A DNA stretch of 22,963 nt from Actinocrinis sp046724665 (GTDB lineage Bacteria > Actinomycetota > Actinomycetes > Streptomycetales > Catenulisporaceae), in assembly GCA_046724665.1 (NCBI GenBank), contig JBKOWZ010000055.1, forward strand, positions 1 through 22,963, given 5' to 3'. Shown here in pieces: positions 1 to 6,812 of this stretch. Each line of letters opens with the position of its first letter. Position 1 is the stretch's first letter. Both the position numbers and the translations under genes were made by a program. Below the pieces are notes generated by a model. The model worked only from the letters and a program-made list of their open reading frames with translations, was not told the origin of the DNA and made no database searches.

Positions 1-714
1 GCCCATCGAGCCGTAGGAGGATCCTGAGACGTTGGATGCGTAGACGATGTGCTTGCCGTTGTAGACGACGTTGGTGAAGTCCTTGAGCGAGACCCAGCCG
101 TTGGCCGGCTGCGCCAGGACACCCGAAGACGTCCAGTGGTAGGATGAGGGAAGGGTGCAGCCGCTTCCCCCGGTCGAGGTCGGGCTCGCGCTCGGGCTCG
201 GTGACGAGGACGTCAGGCCCGTCCACTTCTGGTTGCTGCCGCCGTTGCACGTCCAGATCTCGACCGCGGTGCCGTTGGCCGTGCCGGCGCCGGTGACGTC
301 CAGGCAGAGCCCGGACTGCACTCCGACCACCGTGCCGTCGGCATTGATCTGCCACTGCTGGTTGGCTCCGCCGTTGCAGGTCCAGATCTGCACCCGGGTA
401 CCGGCGGTGGTCGAGCGGTTGGGCACGTCCAGGCACTTGCTGCCGTACACCGTCAACTGGCCGCTGGCCGTGGACGTCCACTGCTGGTTCGTGCCGCCCC
501 AGCAGTCGTAGATCTGCAAGAGGGTACCGTCGGTCTGGCTGGAGTTCGGCACGTCCAGGCATCGACCCGAACCGACCCCGCGCAGCGCGCCGGTGACGTC
601 GGCCATGGCCGGACTGGCCCCCAGCGTCACGGGCAACGCCACCACGGCTGCCGCCGCGGCGGCGAGTACGGCGATCATGGCTCGTCGCCCGCGGCTGATC
701 CTTCCTCTGTTCAT
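1..714 (-). CDS. Secreted GH62 alpha-L-arabinofuranosidase with N-terminal ricin-type (CBM13) lectin domain, 3' part outside window
   Basis: The reading frame is open from an ATG at 714 to the window edge, giving 238 residues, so the C-terminus is missing. A GGAGAAGG ribosome site lies just upstream of the ATG. The protein begins with an Arg-rich n-region and an Ala/Val-rich core, a signal peptide of about 38 residues. A beta-trefoil ricin-B lectin domain follows, with three QxW-type repeats (NQQWT, NQQWQ, NQKWT). A Ser/Pro linker then leads into the start of a GH62 catalytic domain (CTLPSSYHW, GWVSLKDFTNVVYNGKH). The SLKDFT Asp is in the position I recall for the catalytic base of GH62. Known family role: removal of arabinose side chains from arabinoxylan outside the cell. 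The tandem operators upstream point to sugar-responsive repression. The domain order is confident; substrate range cannot be told from this fragment. Confidence 0.93.
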   Translation of the reverse strand, partial: MNRGRISRGRRAMIAVLAAAAAAVVALPVTLGASPAMADVTGALRGVGSGRCLDVPNSSQTDGTLLQIYDCWGGTNQQWTSTASGQLTVYGSKCLDVPNRSTTAGTRVQIWTCNGGANQQWQINADGTVVGVQSGLCLDVTGAGTANGTAVEIWTCNGGSNQKWTGLTSSSPSPSASPTSTGGSGCTLPSSYHWTSSGVLAQPANGWVSLKDFTNVVYNGKHIVYASNVSGSSYGSMG

Positions 715-781
715 CGTGACCTTCTCCCCGGTCAACTTCGGACTATTTCTGGTTGCTCCCGCGGCTACGCGTCCGGCACCG

Positions 782-810
782 GTATTACCATCAGGGAGAC
801 GGTTTGTTAT
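782..810 (-). promoter_or_regulatory. Probable promoter of the GH62 gene
   Basis: Read on the minus strand, TAATAC (782-787) is a good -10 element about 70 bases upstream of the ATG. The -35 position, 17 bases further up, is a poor match (ATAACA, about 805-810) and lies inside the proximal operator. That fits a promoter blocked by a bound repressor. The call rests on spacing and the -10 only. Confidence 0.5.
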
Positions 811-818
811 CGCTAACA
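805..818. promoter_or_regulatory. LacI-type operator 1 (proximal) upstream of GH62 gene
   Basis: TGTTATCGCTAACA on the plus strand is a near-perfect 14-base palindrome around a central CG. It resembles operators of LacI-family sugar regulators that control hemicellulase genes in actinomycetes. It covers the predicted -35 region of the GH62 promoter. The identity of the regulator is not visible in the window. Confidence 0.75.
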
Positions 819-821
819 TGT

Positions 822-835
822 TGTTACCGCTAACA
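822..835. promoter_or_regulatory. LacI-type operator 2 (distal) upstream of GH62 gene
   Basis: TGTTACCGCTAACA differs from operator 1 at one base. The two centres are 17 bases apart, so bound dimers would sit about 1.6 helical turns apart. The duplication argues for a functional site rather than chance. Confidence 0.72.
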
Positions 836-842
836 TGCGCCG

Positions 843-1688
843 TATCAGCGTCGGTGCCGAGGCGATGATTGTCAATCCTTACGCGCGAGTACCCCGGTCC
901 CCGGGCGCCGGGCCGAACGGACCAGTGTCTCGGTAGCCTGCATTCGCCCAGTTCACCGCCCCGTGACGGCCTATCTCGCTGGCGCGCGAAGGCAGGCCGC
1001 CGAGGCACTGGCCGTCTCATGGCACGATCCATGTCCACCGGGGACAGTTGGATGTTGAAAGTTACCGACGCCGCACGAGCAGGGCTCCCCGCCTACAGCG
1101 TGCGCACGGCCATCAGCTCTCTAAGGTGCTCGCGGCAGTACCGCGACACGTGTCGCACCTGCCGCGCCCGCGCCGTGGCAGTCTAAATCAAGCTTCTTAT
1201 GACGGTACCGAGGCACTGGTCCCGTCAACACCCATATGATCGATATATGGCCAGGAATGCGGGCTTTACGACCGTGGCAAGTGGCTGGCGCCGCCGGTGT
1301 CGGCGTCGAACAAGGGAGGCGCGCATTCGACGGCGGCTTGAATTGACCGGAGCGCGAGCCGACAGTGGCACCCCCGAGTCGGGCGAATACGGTGTGCGCG
1401 GCCGCGTGGACTGGTACCTTGCATTATCGAGCTCTGAGATAGTGCTGATCTCTGCTCTGCGAGTCCGGCCTGCACGGAACTTCGGGGTCCGTTGTCTGCT
1501 GACGGCTTGACGCTGACGGCTTGGGGAGCTGCGCCGTGGGTTCCGAGAACTGAACGATCAAGTATTCGATTCTGTCCATAAGAACTCTCATACAGCGACG
1601 ATCGGCGCGGTGGTCTGCGCCCGTGGGAACGGCCTCGGGGCCGGTTCCTCACCGTGTCGCTGCCTGACTCGGGGAAGGACAATAGCTG
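843..1688. other. Gene-poor intergenic region of about 850 bases
   Basis: I see no convincing gene here. The open frames at 869-1186, 1048-1239 and 1199-1510 have no ribosome site, use unusual codons and resemble no family. At 1232-1250 there is a locally AT-rich inverted repeat, CCATAT-N7-ATATGG, which could be an operator. The last 130 bases should contain the promoter of the NmrA-type gene, but no clear -35/-10 pair stands out. The region may hold a decayed gene. Confidence 0.5.
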
Positions 1689-2846
1689 ATGGCAAACACC
1701 CGTGTACTGGTCACCTGCGCCGGGGGCAAGGTGGGCAACGCGGTCGCCCTGCAACTGCTGGAGAAGGGCGTCGCGACCCGCGCCCTGGTCCATCGCGAGG
1801 ACCAGCGCAGCGCCCGCCTCCGGGAGCTCGGCGCGCAGGTCGTCGTCGCCAACATGATGGACTACCGGCAGGTCCAGGACGCGATGGCCGGAGTCGATCG
1901 GGTCTACTTCCATCCCATCTTCGACCCGCACGCGCTGGACAGCACGGTCATCTTCGCCATCGCCGCCCGCAACGCCCGCGTGGAGGCGATCGTCCACATG
2001 GGGCAGTGGGTGGCCAGCCCCGACCACCCCTCGCTCGGCACCCGGCACGCCTGGCTCTCCGACCGGCTCTTCCGGCTGCTGCCGGACACCGCCCATGTCG
2101 CCGTCATGCCGGGCTACTTCGCCGACAACTACCTCCAGCTGATCCCGCTGGCCTCTCAGCTGGGCCTGTTCCCGTTCCCGACCGGCGCCGGCCTCAACGC
2201 GCCCCCCTCCAACGAGGACATCGCGCGAGTCGCGGTGGCCGCACTGCTCGACCCGCACCGCCACGACGGCAAGGCCTACCGCCCCACCGGCCCGAAGCTG
2301 CTGTCCGCCAAGGACATCGCCGCCGCGATGGGCGAGGCGCTCGGCCGCAAGGTCGTCCACATCGACGCCCCGATCTGGCTGTTCATGAAGGCAGTGCGCG
2401 TGGCCGCCAAGCGCGTCGGAGCCGACATGTTCTACCAGTCCACCCTGCGCCACACCCTGCCGGAGCAGAAGCTGGGCAGCTGGGAGCTCGGCGCGCCGAC
2501 CACCCACGTCCGGGACGTCGCCGGCGTCGAGCCCGAGGACTTCCTGACCATCGCCCGCCGCTACGCGCAGAGCCCGCTCGCCCGGCGCACCCCCGCCAAC
2601 TTCACCCGTCAGCTCGGCGAGTTCATGGTCGCTCCGCTCCTGCCGCTGCACCGGTTCGACCGGTTCGACCGCAAGCAGCAGCACCCGCGCACCGCGCACC
2701 CCCTGTTCGCCGGCCAGTCCGAAGTCTGGCGCAACGAGATCAACACCTGGTGGGGCCGCGCAGCCGCCGCCGAGACAGCGACACAGACCGAGGCCGATAC
2801 GAACCAGCCCACCGCCCGCGAAGAGGTCACAGCAAGCAGCATCTGA
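1689..2846 (+). CDS. NmrA-like NAD(P)-binding Rossmann protein
   Basis: The protein has 385 residues. The N-terminus RVLVTCAGGKVGNAVA is a glycine-rich dinucleotide loop of the atypical short-chain dehydrogenase type (NmrA / NAD(P)H-binding family). Further typical segments are ALVHRED after strand 2, MMDYRQVQDAMAGVD, and IVHMGQW in the strand-4/5 region. No classical YxxxK catalytic pair is evident, so it may be a redox sensor or a reductase with an unusual active site. It is longer than most family members (about 290-320): residues after about 300 form an Arg/Pro-rich tail ending in a Thr/Ala-rich stretch. GGGGAAGG about 12 bases upstream supports the ATG. A long hairpin follows the stop, so it is probably monocistronic. 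Confidence 0.87.
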   Translation: MANTRVLVTCAGGKVGNAVALQLLEKGVATRALVHREDQRSARLRELGAQVVVANMMDYRQVQDAMAGVDRVYFHPIFDPHALDSTVIFAIAARNARVEAIVHMGQWVASPDHPSLGTRHAWLSDRLFRLLPDTAHVAVMPGYFADNYLQLIPLASQLGLFPFPTGAGLNAPPSNEDIARVAVAALLDPHRHDGKAYRPTGPKLLSAKDIAAAMGEALGRKVVHIDAPIWLFMKAVRVAAKRVGADMFYQSTLRHTLPEQKLGSWELGAPTTHVRDVAGVEPEDFLTIARRYAQSPLARRTPANFTRQLGEFMVAPLLPLHRFDRFDRKQQHPRTAHPLFAGQSEVWRNEINTWWGRAAAAETATQTEADTNQPTAREEVTASSI

Positions 2847-2850
2847 CTAA

Positions 2851-2952
2851 GCCCCCTGAGGCCGCCCTGAAACCCTGGCATGTCCCACGGCGGCGGAACC
2901 TTCTTCGACCCCTGATCTCTCAGGGGGCCTCACCGGGGAGGTTCCGCCGCCG
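2851..2952 (+). terminator. Large nested hairpin with competing pairings after the NmrA-type gene
   Basis: Outer arms CGGCGGCGGAACCT (2888-2901) and AGGTTCCGCCGCCG (2939-2952) are perfect 14-base complements. Inside them CCCCTGA (2909-2915) pairs with TCAGGGG (2920-2926). A third segment, GCCCCCTGAG (2851-2860), just after the stop codon, can pair with CTCAGGGGGC (2919-2928) and would compete with the inner hairpin. There is no U-tract, so it resembles the stem-only terminators common in actinomycetes. Alternative folding is possible. Confidence 0.65.
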
Positions 2953-3058
2953 CGAGGCATTCGCCCAGAGCCCGCCGCCGTCGTCGGACTGCGCTGATTC
3001 GCCCGCTTCGCGGTCGAATCTTGTGAATAGAGCCGTCCGGATCGACAGGGGATGCTAC

Positions 3059-3102
3059 TTGTCAGAGATCTTATTTGCTGCGATACTTCCGCCGGAAGAT
3101 CT
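3059..3102 (+). promoter_or_regulatory. Probable promoter of the FAD oxidoreductase gene with overlapping dyads
   Basis: TTGTCA (3059-3064), a 17-base spacer and GATACT (3082-3087) make a reasonable housekeeping-type promoter. AGATCTT (3066-3072) in the spacer and AAGATCT (3096-3102) just past the -10 are perfect inverted repeats flanking the -10. A smaller dyad, CTTCC-GCC-GGAAG (3086-3098), is nested between them. The arrangement suggests an operator. The leader to the GTG start would be about 120 bases. Confidence 0.5.
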
Positions 3103-3214
3103 GTGGGTTGACGCCTCGGGTGTCGGCCGCCGGCGCACGCGCGTGCCCGCTCGCGCGTATGGGCAATTCAGCCGGATCGCGCTATCCGCTCCCGTCCTAG
3201 GTCTGGAGGAGTCC

Positions 3215-4777
3215 GTGAAGCCAGGACCGACCGCAGCGTCGAGCCGCTACGACCTGTGCGTCGTCGGCGCAGGCGTGGCCGGTGCCAACGCGTTGTTCGT
3301 CGCCGGCCAGTATCTGCCGGCCGGAGCCAGGGTCCTGCTGCTGGACAAGCATCCGCGGCCGGGCGGGATGTGGAACGAGACCTACTCCTACGTCCGCCTG
3401 CACCAGCCGCACCGGCTGTTCACCGTCGGCAACCTGCGCTGGAAGCTGGACCAGCCGCCGGAGTACCTCGCCACCCGCGACGAGATCATGGCCCACCTCG
3501 GCCGGTGCTTCGACACGATGCGCAAGCGTCTCGACATCGACGCCCGGTGGGGCTGGACGTTCCAGTCCCACGATGAGGACGCCGGGGGAGTGTCCATCAC
3601 CGCGGGCGACCCGGACGGCGCCACGCACACGTTCACCGCCGAACGGCTCATCGACGCGCGCGGCTACGACTTCGAGGTCAACACCCCGCTCGAGGTGTCC
3701 AGCACACAGGTGCGCTCGACGGTGCCGCAGCACCTGGTCGACTCGGGCCTCCTGAACGACGCGGACGCGGCCCCGGTCTGGGTGATCGGCGGCGGCAAGA
3801 CCGCGATGGACACCGTGAACACGCTGCTGGAAGCCAATCCCCGGCGCTTCGTGGGAATGGTCGCCGGCACGGGCACGCACTTCTTCGACCGCGACCAGAT
3901 CTTTCCGGCGGGATCGCGCCGCTGGACCTCCGGCATCCGGTTCAACGCCTACCTCGCCGAAATCGCCCGGCGCTTCGACGGCACGAACGCCGACGCGATC
4001 AACCAGTGGACGCGGTCCCGAGCGAACATCTCATTGGTCGAACCAGCACCGCACACCATCTACGGATTCATCTCGCCGGCCGAGGCGGCGAGCGTCCGAG
4101 CCGGGCTCAGCGAGCTGATAAGCGACCACGTCCTGGACATCGTTGACGACCCGGCCGGTCCCGGTCCCGGTCCCGCGATGGTCCTGCGCAGCGGCGCCCG
4201 ACAGCCGATCGAAGCCGGCAGCTGGGTGGTGAACTGTAGCGGCCACTTCGCCCCCCGCGCCGCCGGGCACACGCCGTGCATATCGAGCGCCGGTCGCGTG
4301 CTGTCAGTCAACCCGACGTCAATGGTCTTGTTCCCCCTGAGCACGTTCTCGGCCTACTTCCTACCCCACTTGTTCTTCCGGGGCCGCCTCGCCGACGCGC
4401 CGCTGTACGAGCTGGACTTCTACGGACTGCGCCGCACCGCGCCCGAGGCCCTCACAGCCGTCGCGGCCGCGCTGATCATGCATAACCTCAGCGTCATCTT
4501 CGAACGAGTCCCCGCGAGGGTCTTCCAACAGAACGGCCTCGACTTCGACCGCTGGTACCCCGTGCCGCGACGCCTCGTGGGACAAGTCCAGTTCATGTTC
4601 GCCCACAAGCGCAACCGGAGGCACAGCCAGCAGGCGCTGGATGCCTTCAGCCGCGCCACCGGCGTCCGGTGCGCTCCCCTGAACCGAACACAGACCCGGC
4701 GTGAAGAACCCGAGCAGACCAAGCCGTCGGACCTGCTCGAGCGGGCGGCAGAGCGAATCGGCGCGTCTACCGACTGA
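3215..4777 (+). CDS. FAD-dependent, NAD(P)-binding oxidoreductase (flavoprotein monooxygenase-like)
   Basis: I start this 520-residue protein at GTG 3215 behind GGAGGAG. The frame is open much further upstream, but that stretch overlaps the NmrA-type gene in another frame and lacks family similarity. Residues 13-24 (DLCVVGAGVAGA) form the FAD-binding GxGxxG loop after the first beta strand. Residues 43-53 (LDKHPRPGGMW) match the second-strand acidic residue and the following GGxW of FAD-dependent monooxygenases and related oxidoreductases. Residues 188-200 (VWVIGGGKTAMDT) form a second Rossmann loop, probably for NAD(P)H. The C-terminal third has a hydrophobic Phe/Leu-rich stretch (LFPLSTFSAYFLPHLFF). 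The substrate is unknown. It has its own promoter and is not clearly in an operon with the upstream gene. Confidence 0.83.
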   Translation: MKPGPTAASSRYDLCVVGAGVAGANALFVAGQYLPAGARVLLLDKHPRPGGMWNETYSYVRLHQPHRLFTVGNLRWKLDQPPEYLATRDEIMAHLGRCFDTMRKRLDIDARWGWTFQSHDEDAGGVSITAGDPDGATHTFTAERLIDARGYDFEVNTPLEVSSTQVRSTVPQHLVDSGLLNDADAAPVWVIGGGKTAMDTVNTLLEANPRRFVGMVAGTGTHFFDRDQIFPAGSRRWTSGIRFNAYLAEIARRFDGTNADAINQWTRSRANISLVEPAPHTIYGFISPAEAASVRAGLSELISDHVLDIVDDPAGPGPGPAMVLRSGARQPIEAGSWVVNCSGHFAPRAAGHTPCISSAGRVLSVNPTSMVLFPLSTFSAYFLPHLFFRGRLADAPLYELDFYGLRRTAPEALTAVAAALIMHNLSVIFERVPARVFQQNGLDFDRWYPVPRRLVGQVQFMFAHKRNRRHSQQALDAFSRATGVRCAPLNRTQTRREEPEQTKPSDLLERAAERIGASTD

Positions 4778-4823
4778 CAGCCGCACCTGACCGCGACGGG
4801 ACGCTCGCCAGGACGCGTCTGCG

Positions 4824-4844
4824 GGGACCGGTCCCTGACCGGTC
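4824..4844. terminator. Hairpin between convergent genes, likely bidirectional terminator
   Basis: GACCGGTC (4826-4833), a 3-base loop and GACCGGTC (4837-4844) can form an 8-base stem. The first arm also lies within a perfect 12-base palindrome, GGGACCGGTCCC (4824-4835). It sits between two converging genes, where a two-way terminator is expected. No U-tract is present. Confidence 0.45.
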
Positions 4845-4934
4845 GCCCTACCTTCTCACCAAGGCAGATACGCCGAGGATGAGCGAGGTGGTCTGATGGG
4901 CGAGCGTTGCGGCGCAGCGCCTGCCGCGTTTCGA

Positions 4935-5654
4935 TCATGGCTCCGCGGAAGCGAGCTGCGACAAGCCGGCGAGGTCATACACGGTGATCGTGCGGTACGC
5001 GGTGCCGATGACGCCCGTTTCGCGGAGGGTACGCAGCGCCTTGCGCACGGCACTTTCCGAGGCTCCGACCAGCGTCGCCAGTTCTGGCTGGGACAGGGGT
5101 GCGCCAATGACTCGGACGGAGTCAAGCCGGCCGGGGTAAGTGAGCGCCAGGTAGCGGAGCATGCGTGCAAGGCGGGTCAAGACGTCGCAGCCTGCGAAGT
5201 CGACGATGCGGCCGGTGGCGGTGCGCATCTTGGCGACGACGGCCTCGTTGACCGCTATCGCGATGGATGGATGCCGTTTCAGGCACTCCAGGAAGTCGCT
5301 GCGCCGCACGTGCCTCGCCAACACTCTCCCGCACGCGGTCACCGTGGCCGACCGCGGCTTGCCGTCGATGCCTGCGAACTCGCCGACCAAGTCCCCGGCC
5401 ATGCGGACAGCCAGCAGCGCCTCGCGTCCGTCCAGGGCGTGCGCGGTGACCTTGACCGTGCCTCCCAGCAGAAGCAGGACGAACTCGGGATCCTCCGCTT
5501 CACGCATCAATGTGTTGCCGGCCTGATAACGCACACTGCGACCCAGGCCGATCAGCGTGGCGCGGTCAGCATCGGCCGTGCGGCCCAGCAGACTCGCTGG
5601 CGGCCAGCGGGGACCGCCGGCGGCGGATGCGGTGGCCGGGCTCGCAGTGGTCAC
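4935..5654 (-). CDS. Crp/Fnr-family transcriptional regulator with intact cyclic-nucleotide pocket signature
   Basis: I choose GTG 5654, preceded by GAAGGAGG at about 6 bases, giving 239 residues; the longer upstream frame lacks a ribosome site. Residues 24-135 form a cNMP-binding beta-roll (LMREAEDPEFVLLLLGGTVK). The phosphate-binding region GDLVGEF with PRSATV (residues 87-105) retains the Gly-Glu and Arg-Ser pair used by CRP to hold cyclic nucleotide. A long helix follows, then a helix-turn-helix (about 188-212, LSQPELATLVGASESAVRK). No Fnr-type cysteine cluster is present. The gene is divergent from the cyclase-homology-like gene, with a dyad between them, so it is a plausible regulator of that operon. 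Ligand binding is inference. Confidence 0.9.
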   Translation of the reverse strand: MTTASPATASAAGGPRWPPASLLGRTADADRATLIGLGRSVRYQAGNTLMREAEDPEFVLLLLGGTVKVTAHALDGREALLAVRMAGDLVGEFAGIDGKPRSATVTACGRVLARHVRRSDFLECLKRHPSIAIAVNEAVVAKMRTATGRIVDFAGCDVLTRLARMLRYLALTYPGRLDSVRVIGAPLSQPELATLVGASESAVRKALRTLRETGVIGTAYRTITVYDLAGLSQLASAEP

Positions 5655-5742
5655 GGCGCCTCCTTCGGCCGGCGCGCAGGCAGTGAGAGGTCTGCCACGC
5701 CTCTTGCCGTCCCCGCCACCGAGGGTAGCGCGATATGCCGAA

Positions 5743-5760
5743 CCCCGTACTTGTACCGGG
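5743..5760. promoter_or_regulatory. Dyad in the divergent region between the Crp-type regulator and the large operon
   Basis: CCCCGTAC-TT-GTACCGGG is an 18-base inverted repeat with one mismatched pair. It lies in the 220-base gap between divergent starts (5654 and 5875). This is a natural place for an autoregulatory site of the Crp-type protein, although it does not match the GTG-N6-CAC Crp pattern. No clear promoter hexamers are visible around it. Confidence 0.45.
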
Positions 5761-5874
5761 TCTTCTCCGCGGCTCTTTGAAACCATTTTTCCGCTGGATC
5801 GGTGCGGGCGACGTCACGAAGTCTTCGTCCTCGATTCCCGATCCGATCTTCACCGCCACCTCCCAGGAGGGGAA

Positions 5875-6648
5875 ATGAAGCCAGTTCGCGACTACCGGAC
5901 CCTGCTCGCGTGCGACATCGCATCGTCGGCAGGCCGCGGCGAAACCGCGCTGCAACAGATCCGCAGTGTGCTCGGTACTGCGTTCCGCGAGTCCTTCCGG
6001 TCGGCGGCCTTGGATTGGAGCCGCTGCCGCTTCGCGGACAGCGGCGACGGATTCCAACTCGTCTTGCCGCAGGCGGTGCCCAAGTCGGTGCTGCTTCATC
6101 CGCTGCTGTCCGAGGTCGCCGCTGCACTCCACGCGCACAATCGGGGGGCGAGTGAGGTGTTGCGGATTCGAGCGCGGGTCGCGCTGCACGCCGGAGAAAT
6201 CCAGCTGGATCCGGGCGGCGGGGCGTCGGGATCACCCTTCGAGGTGCTGGCCCGGCTGTTGAACGCGGCGGCCGTCCGCGACGCGCTTCGGGAGGCTCCC
6301 AGTGGAGCGCCCGTCGCCGCAATCCTTTCCCAGCATTTTCACGACGAGACGGTAGGCCACGGGTACGACGGTATCGACGCAGACGCCTTCACTGAGGTCG
6401 GCGTGCAGGAGAAGGAGTATTCGGCGCGCGCCTGGCTCTGCTATCCGGGCAGTCCGGTTGGTCCGCGCCCGCACTCCGAGCGCACTGCGCAGGTTTCGCT
6501 GATCCCTCAGGTGGCCGAGCAGCCGCAAGAGCTGTCGCCGCAAAACGTCGGCGACGGCGGCGCGCAGAGCAACCAGGCGAAGGGCCACGCCAAGATCTAC
6601 GCCGTTCACAGTGGCACTCTCCACGTCAACGACGGGAGGTCCGCCTGA
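5875..6648 (+). CDS. Class III cyclase-homology-like protein with C-terminal amyloid-like motif
   Basis: The ATG at 5875 has a strong GGAGGGG site, giving 257 residues. Residues 8-190 resemble the class III nucleotidyl cyclase fold: YRTLLACDIASS (first metal-Asp strand), FADSGDGFQLVLP (the GDG hairpin), IRARVALHAGEIQ (matching RxGIHxGE) and GSPFEVLARLLNAA (matching GxxVNxAxRL). The catalytic Asn position appears to be Glu, and the purine-specifying Lys/Asp pair is not obvious, so it may be a pseudo-cyclase or nucleotide sensor. A Gln/Pro-rich linker leads to the C-terminal motif AKIYAVHSGTLHVN (239-252), which recurs in two other proteins of this operon. First gene of the operon; its stop overlaps the next start. 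Fold assignment is moderate; enzymatic activity is uncertain. Confidence 0.72.
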   Translation: MKPVRDYRTLLACDIASSAGRGETALQQIRSVLGTAFRESFRSAALDWSRCRFADSGDGFQLVLPQAVPKSVLLHPLLSEVAAALHAHNRGASEVLRIRARVALHAGEIQLDPGGGASGSPFEVLARLLNAAAVRDALREAPSGAPVAAILSQHFHDETVGHGYDGIDADAFTEVGVQEKEYSARAWLCYPGSPVGPRPHSERTAQVSLIPQVAEQPQELSPQNVGDGGAQSNQAKGHAKIYAVHSGTLHVNDGRSA

Positions 6649-6812
6649 TGCTGTCCGCGGACGAAGAATTCACGGAACCGGCAGCCACCGCCGCCGCCTC
6701 GATGGTTTCCGCCATGGGGACGGACCTGTGGCCGGCGACGATCTACGCGAGCCAGTTCGGAGCCCTGCACATCCACCGCTCACGCTGCGCTCCCCTCGGG
6801 GAGACGCGGTGA
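6648..6812 (+). CDS. 54-residue protein with AMGTDLW segment and amyloid-like motif
   Basis: This small gene lies in a frame different from its neighbours. Its ATG overlaps the upstream stop (ATGA-type overlap, 6646-6650) and its TGA overlaps the downstream GTG (GTGA, 6809-6812). GGGAGG stands 8 bases before the ATG. The protein starts acidic and contains AASMVSAMGTDLW (16-28). This resembles the A-M-A-T-D-x-W segment found at the N-terminus of small proteins near STAND genes in streptomycetes (recalled pattern, not searched). ATIYASQFGALHIH (30-43) follows, aligning without gaps to the tail motifs of the cyclase-like and 68-residue proteins. Its size and motif suggest a signalling adaptor or nucleator. 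Coupled translation on both sides is the main evidence that it is real. Confidence 0.72.
   Translation: MLSADEEFTEPAATAAASMVSAMGTDLWPATIYASQFGALHIHRSRCAPLGETR

Noticed and set aside
1266..2699. 477-codon minus-strand open frame opposite the NmrA-type gene
   Set aside because: Antisense shadow caused by high GC; no family features, no ribosome site, while the plus strand encodes a clear Rossmann protein.
1610..3214. Open frame upstream of the FAD oxidoreductase start that could extend it by 535 residues
   Set aside because: It overlaps the NmrA-type gene in another frame, is Arg/Pro-rich as out-of-frame high-GC DNA reads, and GTG 3215 has its own ribosome site and promoter.
3197..3880. 227-codon minus-strand frame opposite the FAD oxidoreductase
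   Set aside because: Mirrors the Rossmann coding strand; composition and lack of start signals mark it as a shadow.
4824..4835. Palindrome GGGACCGGTCCC considered as an operator sharing its core with the dyad at 18872
   Set aside because: It lies between convergent gene ends, where an operator is not expected; a 10-base GC-rich palindrome can recur by chance.
6611..6808. Upstream extension of the phosphatase reading frame
   Set aside because: This stretch is better explained by the 54-residue gene in another frame, and GTG 6809 has a ribosome site and GTGA coupling.
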